This document shows positions 25,387 through 33,877 of a stretch of DNA of 64,000 bases, one piece after another. Location: contig NZ_JACSQC010000010.1 of NCBI RefSeq assembly GCF_014836875.1, positions 22,734-86,733 on the forward strand, written 5' to 3'. Position numbers and translations under genes: made by a program. The notes under the pieces were generated by a model, which saw nothing but the letters and a program-made list of their open reading frames with translations, was not told the origin of the DNA and searched no databases. How positions within the stretch are numbered: position 1 is the first letter of the stretch; each line of letters starts with the position of its first letter. The stretch comes from Arthrobacter pullicola. Its GTDB lineage: Bacteria; Actinomycetota; Actinomycetes; Actinomycetales; Micrococcaceae.

Positions 25387-25737
25387 ATGGCAGCTCGACT
25401 CTCGCGTCTCCTGACAGCGACCACGGTAGTTCTCCTGGTGGCGCTTCTGGTGATCATGATTGTTGACCGGTTGACGGCGGCGAACCTCGGCCCGTGGAGC
25501 AACGCGGTCATCTGGGCGCTCGCCGTCCTGATTCTGATTCGCCTAATAACCAGCGCTGGATCCTGGCGTTCGAAAATTGCGGGTCCGGTTTCCGGTGCAG
25601 TTTCCGTGCAATCACGAATGTTCGGCTTCACCCCAGGAAGCTCACCAATTGAGCATTCCAGCGGCCCGGCGTACACCATCTCAGCGATAGAAAATGATGA
25701 GAATTCTCTGCGCAGCCGGGATACGGACTCCCGTTAG
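25387..25737 (+). CDS. Small membrane protein
   Basis: Hypothetical protein of 116 residues with two hydrophobic helices (TATTVVLLVALLVIMIV and AVIWALAVLILIRLI) and a polar C-terminal half of about 60 residues. It overlaps the start of the following lipoprotein gene in another frame by about 40 bp, so one of the two ends or starts may be misplaced. No family recognised. Confidence 0.5.
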   Translation: MAARLSRLLTATTVVLLVALLVIMIVDRLTAANLGPWSNAVIWALAVLILIRLITSAGSWRSKIAGPVSGAVSVQSRMFGFTPGSSPIEHSSGPAYTISAIENDENSLRSRDTDSR

Positions 25738-26194
25738 CCGGGCGTTGACGGCCAGCGTTGCCGCCGCCGTCGTCGTTATGGCTGCCCTGGCTGGCTGCGG
25801 CTCTATCTCGCGGGACGAGCCGCCATGCCTGCCTCCTGGGTTCTCGGCCAGTCCTGCCAGCGTCCGGACTGGTGAGCAGGTCACCGTGTCGGCTTCTGAC
25901 TCGGAGTGCAATCCGCGTTATGGGCAGGACGCCAGTATCAAGATCACCGTCACGGACTCCGCTGGCAATCAGGTCATCGACACGACGGCTCCGATGAACG
26001 ACGCCGGCGGCTTCACCTACACCTTCAACGTCCCCGCCAACACTGCAACGGGAGCCGGCTCCATCTCCGCTTATCCGCACGGCATCGACTGGTGCGATGA
26101 CACCGGACGGAACAATCGGGCACGAGCCGAAACCCGTACCTTCACCCGCGTATCCTGCGTCATGCCGCAGGTGAGCCTCACGGTACTTCCCTAG
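25694..26194 (+). CDS. Secreted lipoprotein with Ig-like domain
   Basis: Lipoprotein of 166 residues. The signal is basic (RILCAAGIRTPVSR), then hydrophobic, then lipobox LAGC at about residues 32-35. The mature part starts CGSISRDEPPCLPPGFSASPAS and looks like one Ig-like beta domain (VRTGEQVTVSASDSEC, IKITVTDSAGNQVIDT, GGFTYTFNVPANT), with paired cysteines. Start could be either of two adjacent ATGs. Function unknown; probably surface-bound. Confidence 0.65.
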   Translation: MMRILCAAGIRTPVSRALTASVAAAVVVMAALAGCGSISRDEPPCLPPGFSASPASVRTGEQVTVSASDSECNPRYGQDASIKITVTDSAGNQVIDTTAPMNDAGGFTYTFNVPANTATGAGSISAYPHGIDWCDDTGRNNRARAETRTFTRVSCVMPQVSLTVLP

Positions 26195-26235
26195 GGCGGG
26201 TACGTGCTGGCCAGCTTCGGGCCGTCTGCCCGCTG

Positions 26236-26712
26236 CTAGGTAGCGGAAGCGGCAGCCACGCCGTCGCTGGGTCCATGCTCGACGAGGGGGCCTGACGTGC
26301 CGCTGATTCGGGTACCCTGCTCAGTCGTGGCGGCCATTACCAGCACACCAAACTCGAAGCCTGAATACCTCGTTCGCTTAAACAGGCCGGCCTTCGGTTC
26401 AGCCTGTGCGCCGGGCCCGATTGCCGATACGAAGACATCGCTGCCCTCGTCACCACTGGCAGTGAAGGTCACCCGGCGCTCGAATATCTCCGACTCGAAC
26501 CGGGCGCGTAGCTCAACGACGAACTCACCACCGACTTCCAGATTTAGGTGCAGAACACCGAAGTCGCCCAAGGCAACTTCGCCAGCGGGCTTAAGAGTCC
26601 CATCAGCCTCGCGGACCAAGACCGTCGCGCGGCCCTCCCGAACCTTGCCGTCTTTCACCCAGGAGACATCATCACGCGGATAACATCCCAACGTCACCTC
26701 GGCTACCTTCAC
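26236..26712 (-). CDS. Hypothetical beta-rich protein
   Basis: Protein of 158 residues from a GTG start with GGAGAAGGAAAC just upstream. It has no signal peptide or membrane helix. Alternating hydrophobic/charged strands (ATVLVREADGTLKPAGEVAL, GEFVVELRARFESEIFERRVTF) suggest a beta sandwich. No family recognised. It is transcribed alone between a convergent lipoprotein gene and a divergent VOC gene. Confidence 0.55.
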   Translation of the reverse strand: MKVAEVTLGCYPRDDVSWVKDGKVREGRATVLVREADGTLKPAGEVALGDFGVLHLNLEVGGEFVVELRARFESEIFERRVTFTASGDEGSDVFVSAIGPGAQAEPKAGLFKRTRYSGFEFGVLVMAATTEQGTRISGTSGPLVEHGPSDGVAAASAT

Positions 26713-26826
26713 AACGTTTCCTTCTCCTGTTTTCAGCTGTAGGGCATAACGTTACGACGGTATTCCAGGTGCGATCCAGCCAGGATGGCTGGCTAGGGAA
26801 CCTTGATGATCGTTAGTCTCGGCCCC

Positions 26827-27252
26827 ATGAGCGTATTCCCTCAGGTGCTTCACACGGTTCTCGATACTACTGATGTTCGGGGACTGGCGGAGTTCTACCG
26901 TCACTTGCTCGGACTCCAGTATCGGCCAGGAGATGAGCCCGCGGGTGAGGGAATGCCTGACGACGTCGATTGGCTCGTTCTCACTGATGCACAGGGCGGC
27001 CGCAAGCTTGCTTTTCAGCGGGTTGATCATTTGAAGCGGACGACTTGGCCGCTGCCTGATGTGCCGATGCAGATGCACCTCGACTTAACAGTTCCTGACC
27101 GAGAGACACTCGAGCATCACCACTCCAGGGCGTTGGCGTTGGGGGCAGAGCTCCGCTTCGATCGTACGGACGACCCGAACGAGCCGTTGTACGTTTACGC
27201 CGATCCGGCCGGTCATCCGTTCTGCATCTTCGTTGGGGCAGGCATTCCATGA
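26827..27252 (+). CDS. VOC-family (glyoxalase-like) protein
   Basis: Protein of 141 residues with the beta-alpha-beta-beta-beta pattern of the vicinal-oxygen-chelate fold: DTTDVRGLAEFYRHLLGLQY in the first half, and MHLDLTVPD...DPAGHPFCIFV at the end. Metal ligands could be the first His (VLHTVLD), MHLD and the terminal region. The ATG at 26827 is chosen because it begins at the family start. Such proteins include glyoxalases, dioxygenases and antibiotic-binding proteins; the substrate is not evident. Confidence 0.75.
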   Translation: MSVFPQVLHTVLDTTDVRGLAEFYRHLLGLQYRPGDEPAGEGMPDDVDWLVLTDAQGGRKLAFQRVDHLKRTTWPLPDVPMQMHLDLTVPDRETLEHHHSRALALGAELRFDRTDDPNEPLYVYADPAGHPFCIFVGAGIP

Positions 27253-27273
27253 GGGTGGTCCCCGGATGGCGGT

Positions 27274-27507
27274 TCAGCTGCCGGAAATGACCGTTGCACT
27301 TTGGATGACAGAACCCGGCAGTACCGCCTGGGCGCGAAGGATTTCGATCCCGAGCAACCTGCCGCCGGCGTCGAAGTCGAGAGTCAGTTCACCGTTTCCA
27401 CCGGGCGTGACAATGGAGTGGATTTGCTCAGCCGATTGTCCGGGGAGGATCTGATCCGCCAGCTGGATGTACGCGGCGTCCACGTCCGGGTCGTACGTAA
27501 TCTTCAT
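27274..27507 (-). CDS. DUF2283 protein
   Basis: Small protein of 77 residues of the DUF2283 family: MKITYDPDVDAAYIQLAD, then LDFDAGGRLLGIEILRA. Proteins of this type are short, widespread and uncharacterised. It lies 10 bp downstream of the HxlR regulator gene on the same strand and could be co-transcribed with it. Confidence 0.78.
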   Translation of the reverse strand: MKITYDPDVDAAYIQLADQILPGQSAEQIHSIVTPGGNGELTLDFDAGGRLLGIEILRAQAVLPGSVIQSATVISGS

Positions 27508-27517
27508 GGCTGCCTAG

Positions 27518-27913
27518 CTAGTTTCTGGTCTCTGGGGTACCGTCGGCTGGACGCGTGAGGTCGGTAAGTTCCCCGGTATGGCGGGCGATACGTTCAAAGA
27601 GCGGCACCAGCAGTTCCGTGACTTCCTGCCCTAGGTTTGTCAGCGAGTATTCCACGTGCGGAGGCATGGTGGGCCGCTGCTCCCGCAGGATGAAGCCGTC
27701 TGCAATCAGTGCCTGCAGGCACTGGGACAGCATCTTCTCGCTGACCCCGTCCAAGGCCCGCCGAAGCTCGTTCCACCTCAGCGTTCCCTCCGATAAGGCG
27801 AGCAGGATCAGCGTGCCCCACTTGTTCGTCACATGACCGAGAACAGCGCGGGTGGCGCAGTCGGCCGGGATCGACAGTGTGGAACGGTTCGGCTTTTCCG
27901 AGGCTTGAAGCAT
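27518..27913 (-). CDS. HxlR-family transcriptional regulator
   Basis: Winged-helix regulator of 131 residues with the HxlR signature: VLGHVTNKWGTLILLALSEG, LRWNELRRALDGVSEKMLSQCLQAL and LTNLGQEV. Cys22 near the N-terminus (ADCATRAVLGHV) matches the position of the redox-sensing cysteine of YodB/QorR-type members, so quinone or thiol stress is a possible signal. It is divergent from a dehydrogenase-like gene with a near-palindrome in the gap, the usual arrangement for regulation of that neighbour. Confidence 0.85.
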   Translation of the reverse strand: MLQASEKPNRSTLSIPADCATRAVLGHVTNKWGTLILLALSEGTLRWNELRRALDGVSEKMLSQCLQALIADGFILREQRPTMPPHVEYSLTNLGQEVTELLVPLFERIARHTGELTDLTRPADGTPETRN

Positions 27914-27922
27914 ACCCCCATC

Positions 27923-27944
27923 GTACTTACTAAATAGTGGGTAC
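27923..27944. promoter_or_regulatory. Predicted HxlR operator
   Basis: Imperfect inverted repeat: left arm GTACTTACTA, 2-bp spacer AA, right arm TAGTGGGTAC (8 of 10 positions pair). It resembles TACT...AGTA operators of YodB-like HxlR proteins. It lies 9 bp upstream of the hxlR-type gene and about 90 bp upstream of the divergent SDR-like gene. Confidence 0.55.
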
Positions 27945-28031
27945 CTGACTTTTGGAATATTGGGGTTTTCCGCGCCCTTTTACCTAATGTGCCCACAGCA
28001 GTGAGCGTTTCACGTCCCTTGGAGAATAAAC

Positions 28032-28772
28032 ATGTCAGCCATTACCTCACCCGTCCTCGTCGTCTTCGGAGCCGGACCCGGACTTGGTGCCTCGGTAGCG
28101 CGCCGCTTCGGCCGGGAAGGTTTCCGGGTGGCCCTGGTAGGGCGGCGGCAGGAACCGCTTCAGGACTTCGCCGAAACGTTGAAGGCCGAAGGTATCGAAG
28201 CGGCACCCTTTACGGCCGACCTCTCCGATCCTGCGCGGATCCCCTCGCTGATTGCCGACATCCGTGAGCGGTTCGGCCGCATCGACGTCATTGAATACGG
28301 TCCGGCCAGCGCCGCCGACCAGGGGTTTGTCCCCGCCGCGGAGCTGGATACTGCAGACCTGGAAAAATACCTGCGCCTCTTCCTGCTCACCCCTGTGGAA
28401 ATCGTCCGTTCGGTCCTCCCCGAGCTCATCGAACGCGGCAATGGTGCCATCCTGGTAACCCATGGCTCGTCCTCGGCGACAGGAATTCCCTTCCTCAGTG
28501 GTGTCGGCCCGGCCATGGCGGCCATGCGTAACTACCTCTATTCCCTGAACGGAGAGCTTGAAGGAACCGGGGTCTACGCAGGAACCCTCACCATCGGAGC
28601 GCTCATTACCAGCGGTGAGCCCTTCGCAGACCAGGGCTTCCCCGGGGATGCCGAGGCTGCAGCCACCTTCCCGACAGTCCACCCCGATACCCTCGCCGGC
28701 CTGTACTGGGACATGTATGTCCAGCGTGGTGCAGCAGAGCAGGCCTACCCGCAGCTGGCTGTCACAGCATGA
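28032..28772 (+). CDS. SDR-family protein lacking the catalytic Tyr/Lys
   Basis: Protein of 246 residues with a Rossmann N-terminus (VVFGAGPGLGASVARRFGREG) and NADP-type arginines (VGRRQE), as in short-chain dehydrogenases. The usual NNAG is replaced by EYGPAS. The active-site helix reads FLSGVGPAMAAMRNYLYSLN after HGSSSATG: the Tyr-x3-Lys pair is not present, though the serine region is. It may bind NAD(P) without normal SDR catalysis or use other residues. It is divergent from an HxlR regulator and probably controlled by it. RBS is TTGGAG. Confidence 0.75.
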   Translation: MSAITSPVLVVFGAGPGLGASVARRFGREGFRVALVGRRQEPLQDFAETLKAEGIEAAPFTADLSDPARIPSLIADIRERFGRIDVIEYGPASAADQGFVPAAELDTADLEKYLRLFLLTPVEIVRSVLPELIERGNGAILVTHGSSSATGIPFLSGVGPAMAAMRNYLYSLNGELEGTGVYAGTLTIGALITSGEPFADQGFPGDAEAAATFPTVHPDTLAGLYWDMYVQRGAAEQAYPQLAVTA

Positions 28773-28790
28773 ACAGCAGGTAAGTGATCG

Positions 28791-28824
28791 GCCGGGTGGG
28801 GGCGGAAGCCGCCTCCCGCCCGGC
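28791..28824. terminator. Hairpin terminator after SDR-like gene
   Basis: Arms GCCGGGTGGGGGCGG and CCGCCTCCCGCCCGGC pair almost fully around a 3-base loop (AAG), 19 bp after the stop codon. No T-run follows. The rest of the gap to 29002 holds nothing recognisable. Confidence 0.6.
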
Positions 28825-29001
28825 GTCGCCGCCTCTGAAGGATGCAAAGCAGGCGCTCTGTATGAGGCAAGGGCCATCGTGTGCCCTCCTGCCCGCTGAG
28901 CTGCCCCGGCGTAGGGAAGGGTGAGCGGTTCGAGGGACGGTCGACGCAATGCTGCATGGAGTAGTAGGAATCCAGTTCAGCGGTTGTCGATGTCCTTGGA
29001 C

Positions 29002-30063
29002 TCAGGAGCTGACATCGACGGGTTGATCATCCTGGTCAAAGCCCTGAGGCTGTTGGTATCGCACGGCGAGAGCATCCTGCCTGAGGATGCGGAACATCTC
29101 CGTCATATCCGCAGCCATACCCGCATGCTGTGCAATGAGGTCAGCGCCGTCCCCCAGCGCTGCCCGAACCGGTTCCAGCGCCGGCGCGGCCGGGTCAGCG
29201 GCGGCAGCGCACAGGAGTTTCAGCCGCTCCGGACCGGACGTGTAGCCGAGTTCGTAGAGCGTCCAGTGAAACAGGTGCATGAGGGCGCAATCGCGGTCGA
29301 AGCCATTGTGTGCAGGCATGGATTCTTCCTCCTCTGCCGTCAGGTCGAAGCCGCGGTGAAGGGCCAGACCGAAGTCCGTGAAGAGTAACCTCCCGTCCCG
29401 GACGAGGATGTTGCCCGGGTGCACGTCAAAGTGCTGGAACCCCTGCGCGTTCATCCAAGCTGTGGCGTCCAGGAGCTGGCTGACAATGTTAGGGAAAATC
29501 ATCGCTCCAGTGCCCTCGGCCAGACTCCTGCGTACCCAGGTGCCCAGAGTTTCGGGCACGTACTCGAGGAAGAACACCATGCTTTGGGAGGCGTCCTTCA
29601 TGGCGCTGAGTTTGTGCTGGACCTGGGGCCAGTGTTCTCCCCACCGTCGGGCAGAGGCACCGCCGTGGAACTCGCTCAGGTCTGCCTCGCACTTCGAATC
29701 TATGACCCGCCAGCCGAGCAGGAGCGGAAAGAAATCCACCGCTCCTGCTCGAACCCATGCGGAGGTCAGCTGGTGTGCTGCCAGCTCCCGTCCGACCGCA
29801 TGGGTGGGGCTGCCTATCCCGTAGTGCGAAACGAAGGGAAGCTCGAACCGGCTCGTGGTGGAGGCCGGGTCCGGTTCTTCGACCCTGGTCAGCGGGAGTT
29901 GTTTGATGAAGACGGGAGTTGCGCCAACGCGCGCTGTCTTTGTGGTGCCCCCAATGCCGATGCCTGCTTGATCAGCGCCATCAACAAGCGTCCTCACGCC
30001 GGCGTCGTCCAGCCCGCCGAGAACAAGCGAGAGGGCGCTGGCCTCACGTATCCGTACCGTCAT
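29002..30063 (-). CDS. Protein-kinase-like protein
   Basis: Protein of 353 residues with a kinase-like catalytic core. The loop QGFQHFDVHPGNILV carries the catalytic Asp and Asn, and LLFTDFGLAL is the DFG metal-binding motif. An ATP-site lysine is plausible in GATPVFIKQLPL near residue 53. Residues 180-260 therefore form the C-lobe, and the N-terminus lacks a clear glycine loop (GIGIGGTTKTA is a candidate). No membrane helix or sensor domain is seen. It resembles small-molecule or lanthipeptide-type kinases as much as Ser/Thr kinases. GTG at 30066 is an alternative start. It stands alone; substrate unknown. Confidence 0.65.
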   Translation of the reverse strand: MTVRIREASALSLVLGGLDDAGVRTLVDGADQAGIGIGGTTKTARVGATPVFIKQLPLTRVEEPDPASTTSRFELPFVSHYGIGSPTHAVGRELAAHQLTSAWVRAGAVDFFPLLLGWRVIDSKCEADLSEFHGGASARRWGEHWPQVQHKLSAMKDASQSMVFFLEYVPETLGTWVRRSLAEGTGAMIFPNIVSQLLDATAWMNAQGFQHFDVHPGNILVRDGRLLFTDFGLALHRGFDLTAEEEESMPAHNGFDRDCALMHLFHWTLYELGYTSGPERLKLLCAAAADPAAPALEPVRAALGDGADLIAQHAGMAADMTEMFRILRQDALAVRYQQPQGFDQDDQPVDVSS

Positions 30064-30124
30064 CACTACACCCTAGATGCCGGAACAAAACACTCCGCAT
30101 GGTGGTGTCGTCCCCTCGCCCCCA

Positions 30125-31087
30125 TCAGTGTTCCTCGGACGTCGCGGCGGTGAGCCGTTCACCCCAGCCGCGCATGTACGTTACCGCTTCGGGCGGTCCG
30201 TGGACGGTGAAGCTGACGCCAATGGCAACCAGGCAGAACGCCGCCCATTCGAGCGAATCGGCAGCGATCCGGACTTCGCACCGGCCGTCGTCGACCGGAT
30301 CAACGACGCCGTAGTTCGCGACTTCCTGCCGCACCCGGTCAGCGGGCGCCTGGACGCTCGCGTGGACCAGGTACTTCGCTGGCATGGACCCAATCTGACG
30401 GTGCACGTACTCCACCGGATCGGCCGCGGGCAGCACACGGGGGACAAAGGTGCTGCCGCTCCGGACGGGATTCTGGATGCGGTCGAGGCGAAAGGTGCGC
30501 CAGTCCGCACGGTCCTGATCCCAGGCAATCAGGTAGAGCCGCTGATCGACCGCGACGGTACGGTGCGGGTGGGCGGTCCGTTCTCCCGCCCGGCCATTGC
30601 GGGGTTGGTACCGGAAGGTCAGTACCTCGTGATCGCGGCAGGCCAGGGCGACGGTTGTCAGGCAGGCGACGTCAGCGATGCCGTTTCGTGGGCCATTCGC
30701 GCGGGGGCCGGCAACGCTGCGCAGGCTGTCGATACGACGGCGGATGCGCGCGGGGAGCACCTGGACCACCTTCGCCATCGCGCTCACCGCGGCGTCGCCC
30801 GACGGGGTGTAGGCTCCCGAAGCCACCTCTCGAAGTCCCAGCACCACAGCGGCAGCTTCCTCCTCGCTGAGCACCAAAGGGGGCAGCGACGCCCCGGAGC
30901 TGAGCTGGTAACCGCCGCCCGTGCCCCGCGTGCTCGTGATGGGGTAGCCGAGGTCCTGAAGACCGTCGACGTCGCGCCGCAGGGTGCGTTGGCTTACGCC
31001 GAGCCGGCGCGCCAGTTCGTCACCTGGCCAGTGACGCCGGTTCTGCAGCAGGCCAAGCAACTCAAGGGCACGGAGGCTGGTTGACAT
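30125..31087 (-). CDS. HTH-WYL transcriptional regulator (YafY family)
   Basis: Regulator of 320 residues: N-terminal HTH_11 helix-turn-helix (LELLGLLQNRRHWPGDELARRLGVSQRTLRRDVDGLQDLG), a linker, then a WYL domain with the nucleic-acid-binding patch around LTFRYQPRNG and RLYLIAWDQDRADWRTFRLDRI, and the C-terminal WCX region. WYL proteins in actinobacteria often sense DNA or nucleotides. It is divergent from an ABC exporter operon, with an inverted repeat between the start codons, so it probably regulates that operon and itself. Confidence 0.87.
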   Translation of the reverse strand: MSTSLRALELLGLLQNRRHWPGDELARRLGVSQRTLRRDVDGLQDLGYPITSTRGTGGGYQLSSGASLPPLVLSEEEAAAVVLGLREVASGAYTPSGDAAVSAMAKVVQVLPARIRRRIDSLRSVAGPRANGPRNGIADVACLTTVALACRDHEVLTFRYQPRNGRAGERTAHPHRTVAVDQRLYLIAWDQDRADWRTFRLDRIQNPVRSGSTFVPRVLPAADPVEYVHRQIGSMPAKYLVHASVQAPADRVRQEVANYGVVDPVDDGRCEVRIAADSLEWAAFCLVAIGVSFTVHGPPEAVTYMRGWGERLTAATSEEH

Positions 31088-31090
31088 GCT

Positions 31091-31110
31091 GCAAGGCTAA
31101 TTCACCTTGC
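31091..31110. promoter_or_regulatory. Predicted operator between WYL regulator and exporter operon
   Basis: Inverted repeat GCAAGG-N8-CCTTGC immediately upstream of the WYL-regulator start and about 70 bp before the exporter ATPase. Position and symmetry suggest an operator; no known consensus was matched. Confidence 0.45.
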
Positions 31111-31181
31111 GGACATATGTTGGCCACAAGCCCTGCCACGATGGGAAGCACCACTCAGCCGCGGGAAGGGAACAGGTAACC

Positions 31182-32195
31182 ATGATGATCGAGACCAACA
31201 ATCTTTCACGCAGCTTCCGAGCACCGGACGGCGAGGAGGTCATTGCTGTGCGGAGCATCGATCTCTGCATCGCCCCAGGCGAGACCGTGGCTGTGCTCGG
31301 GCCCAACGGAGCCGGCAAGAGCACCCTGATGCGGATGCTTTCCACCCTCCTGCCACCCACGTCAGGGTCTGCGAAGGTGGCAGGGTTCGACGTCGTGACG
31401 CAGAGTTCCATGGTCCGGGAACGCATCGGTTACGTCGGCCAAGGCAACGGTGCCGGACACACACAGCGCGCCATCGACGAGGTCGTCACGCAGGGGCGGA
31501 TCTACGGGCTCGGTCGAGCCGCGGCCCGGCAGCGGGCGGGGGAGCTGCTTGCGGTTCTTGGGCTGGAGCAGCTCGCCAAACGCAAAACACAGGCGATGAG
31601 CGGCGGGCAGCGGCGGCGGCTCGATCTCGCGATCGGCCTGGTCAACAGGCCCCCGTTGCTTTTCCTGGACGAACCGACCACAGGTCTGGACCCGCAGAAC
31701 CGCAGCAGTCTGTGGGATCACATCCTCAAGGTGCGGCAGGAAGCGCACATGACGGTCCTGTTCAGTACCCACTATCTGGAGGAAGCCGATCAGGCTGCAG
31801 ACCGCATCATCGTGGTCGATCACGGCCGCGTCATAGCCGACGGCCCGCCCGGCGTGCTCAAAGCAAACCACGTTGGCGAGAGAGTCACGCTGGATGTTCC
31901 GAGCACCGCGGCCGCTGAACGCCTGCGGCTGCTGCTGGCGCAGATGCGCGGAGTCCGCAGCGTCGGCGCCAGCGGTTGCACCGTGACCGCACAGGTCGAC
32001 GACGGCCGCAGCGCCATTGCGGCGGCAATCCGCCTGGCCCAGCGGCACAGCATCGACGTGGTTGCAGCAGATGCCCGGTTCCCCACCCTCAACGATGTAT
32101 TTCTCGAGCTCACCGGTCGAAGCCTGCGCGACGCCGGAGAGGGGTCCCCGGAAGCCGTCCAGACGAGCGGCCAGCCGCTGGAGTACACGCAATGA
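31182..32195 (+). CDS. ABC exporter ATPase, DrrA type
   Basis: ATP-binding subunit of 337 residues for a two-gene ABC-2 exporter. Walker A GPNGAGKST near residue 45, signature MSGGQRRRLDLA, Walker B LLFLDEPTTGLDP and H-loop FSTHYLEEAD are all intact. The C-terminal ~100 residues match the DrrA-type extension. The ATG at 31182 is chosen for position and the GGAAGGGAAC upstream. Its stop overlaps the permease start by 4 bp. DrrAB pairs export hydrophobic drugs or lipids; the substrate here is unknown. Probably controlled by the divergent WYL regulator. Confidence 0.9.
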   Translation: MMIETNNLSRSFRAPDGEEVIAVRSIDLCIAPGETVAVLGPNGAGKSTLMRMLSTLLPPTSGSAKVAGFDVVTQSSMVRERIGYVGQGNGAGHTQRAIDEVVTQGRIYGLGRAAARQRAGELLAVLGLEQLAKRKTQAMSGGQRRRLDLAIGLVNRPPLLFLDEPTTGLDPQNRSSLWDHILKVRQEAHMTVLFSTHYLEEADQAADRIIVVDHGRVIADGPPGVLKANHVGERVTLDVPSTAAAERLRLLLAQMRGVRSVGASGCTVTAQVDDGRSAIAAAIRLAQRHSIDVVAADARFPTLNDVFLELTGRSLRDAGEGSPEAVQTSGQPLEYTQ

Positions 32196-32977
32196 CGACA
32201 GCCTCCGCATCAATCATCCGCCGCCGCAGCACCCTCGGCGACAGCATCATTGTCATGGGACGCGAGCTGCGGCCGGTGATCAGCGACCCGTTCTCCCTTG
32301 CCGCCGGGATGGTTCAGCCGCTGTTCTTCCTGGTGCTGTTCGGCCCGCTCATTGCAGCAGGCGCACCCCCAGCCGATGGCTCAACCTGGAACTGGTTTGT
32401 CCCGGGCATCCTCGTGATGACCGCCTTGTTCGGGACTGCAGGCACCGGTTCGAACCTGCAGTTCGACCTTCAGAACGGCTCCCACGAGCGGCTGCTCGTC
32501 ACGCCGCTGTCACGGTCCTCGCTCTTCATCGGGCGCGCGCTCAAGGAGTTTGTGCCCCTGGTGGCTCAGGCCGCCGTCGTGATCCTGGTGATGATCCCGT
32601 TCGGCTTCCGGCCTGATCCAGCCGGGAGCCTGCTGGGGCTGGTCCTGCTCGGCATCCTGGGGATTGGCATCGGATCGCTTAGTTATGCCCTGGCGATCGC
32701 CGTCCGGCATCAGGACTGGGTGTTCTGGACCGTGCACCAAACGGTGTTGTTCCCACTCATGATCCTCTCCGGAATGCTCCTGCCTTTGGAAAACGGTCCG
32801 GGCTGGATGCGAGTCCTCTCCGGGTTCAATCCCCTAACGCACGTCGTCAACGCTGAACGGGACCTCTTCGCCGGCCAGTTCAGCACCGACGTCGGGCTCG
32901 GATTTCTCGCTTCAATAATCGCCGCCGCCCTGGGGCTGTTCCTGGGGCTCCGCGCCCTTCGAACCAGCACCAGCTAA
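32192..32977 (+). CDS. ABC-2 type exporter permease, DrrB type
   Basis: Membrane subunit of 261 residues with six predicted helices and the ABC-2 signature (FGTAGTGSNLQFDLQNGSHERLL and LFPLMILSGMLLP). It is translationally coupled to the ATPase (ATGA) and would dimerise to form the exporter. The NmrA-like gene follows 23 bp later and is likely in the same transcript. Confidence 0.88.
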   Translation: MTTASASIIRRRSTLGDSIIVMGRELRPVISDPFSLAAGMVQPLFFLVLFGPLIAAGAPPADGSTWNWFVPGILVMTALFGTAGTGSNLQFDLQNGSHERLLVTPLSRSSLFIGRALKEFVPLVAQAAVVILVMIPFGFRPDPAGSLLGLVLLGILGIGIGSLSYALAIAVRHQDWVFWTVHQTVLFPLMILSGMLLPLENGPGWMRVLSGFNPLTHVVNAERDLFAGQFSTDVGLGFLASIIAAALGLFLGLRALRTSTS

Positions 32978-33000
32978 CCGCCACCGAAAGGACTAACCTC

Positions 33001-33825
33001 ATGCGTATTCTCGTCACCGGAGCCACGGGCCACGTTGGACGGCACCTCGTCGCTCAGCTTCACGAGGCGGGCCATGCCGTCCGCGCGCTCACCCGGAACC
33101 CCGCCAAAGCCGGCCTGCCAAACGGAGTCGAGGTGGTAGCCGGAGACCTCACCGACCCCACCAGCCTTGAAGCGGCCTTCGAGGGCATGGACGCCGTCCA
33201 TCTGATCACCTTCGGCGGCGACGAACTGGAGGACCTCGCCAACGGGACGGATATCGTCGAACTCACTGCGCGCTCCGGTATTCGCCGGGCCACGGTCCTC
33301 GGTGGCTGGGCAGCCACCAGCATCGAGGAAGCCCTGGCCGTCAGTTCCATCAGCTGGACCATCGTGCAGCCGGCAGAGTTCATGGGCAACGCGCTGGAAT
33401 TCGTTCCGGAGGTGCGTGCCACCCGCACGGTTTCCATGCTTGCCAACTATCCCAGCGCCGTCGTGCACGAAGCCGACATTGCCAGCGTCGCTGCCACAGC
33501 GCTCACCACGGAGGGGCACGCAGGGAAGGCTTATCCGCTGACCGGCCCGGAGGCTCTCACCCCTGCCGAGCGGACGTTGCTGCTCGCCGACGCAGCCGGG
33601 GAACCGATCGAGTTCGTGCAGCTAAGCGTGGAGGCTGAGCGTGAGCGGCTTCGTGGTTACGGCTACGACGAGGACTACGTCGAGTTCGGCATTCAGCTGG
33701 CCACCAATCCTCCCCAGGCTGCCAACACCGTCCTGTCCACCATCGAGGAGGTTACCGGACGCCCTCCGCGGACCTTTGCCCAGTGGGCAAAGGAGCACGC
33801 GCATCAGTTCCGAGGCCTGGCCTGA
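33001..33825 (+). CDS. NmrA-like NAD(P)-binding protein
   Basis: Protein of 274 residues with the atypical-SDR Rossmann motif LVTGATGHVGRHLVAQL and the TRNP segment of the NmrA/HSCARG family. The middle part WTIVQPAEFMGNAL and the C-terminal helical part are typical of NADP-sensing or quinone-oxidoreductase (QorB-like) members. It has no YxxxK catalytic pair. RBS is GAAAGGA. Last gene of the exporter operon; its link to export is not clear. Confidence 0.83.
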   Translation: MRILVTGATGHVGRHLVAQLHEAGHAVRALTRNPAKAGLPNGVEVVAGDLTDPTSLEAAFEGMDAVHLITFGGDELEDLANGTDIVELTARSGIRRATVLGGWAATSIEEALAVSSISWTIVQPAEFMGNALEFVPEVRATRTVSMLANYPSAVVHEADIASVAATALTTEGHAGKAYPLTGPEALTPAERTLLLADAAGEPIEFVQLSVEAERERLRGYGYDEDYVEFGIQLATNPPQAANTVLSTIEEVTGRPPRTFAQWAKEHAHQFRGLA

Positions 33826-33877
33826 TAGTCAGCGCATATACCCGCCTGCGGACCCGGCACGGCGGTACGCTCCTGGC

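Noticed and set aside
29002..30063. Calling the kinase-like protein a toxin, antibiotic kinase or part of a defence system
   Set aside because: Only the generic catalytic and DFG motifs are visible and no partner gene supports a specific role.
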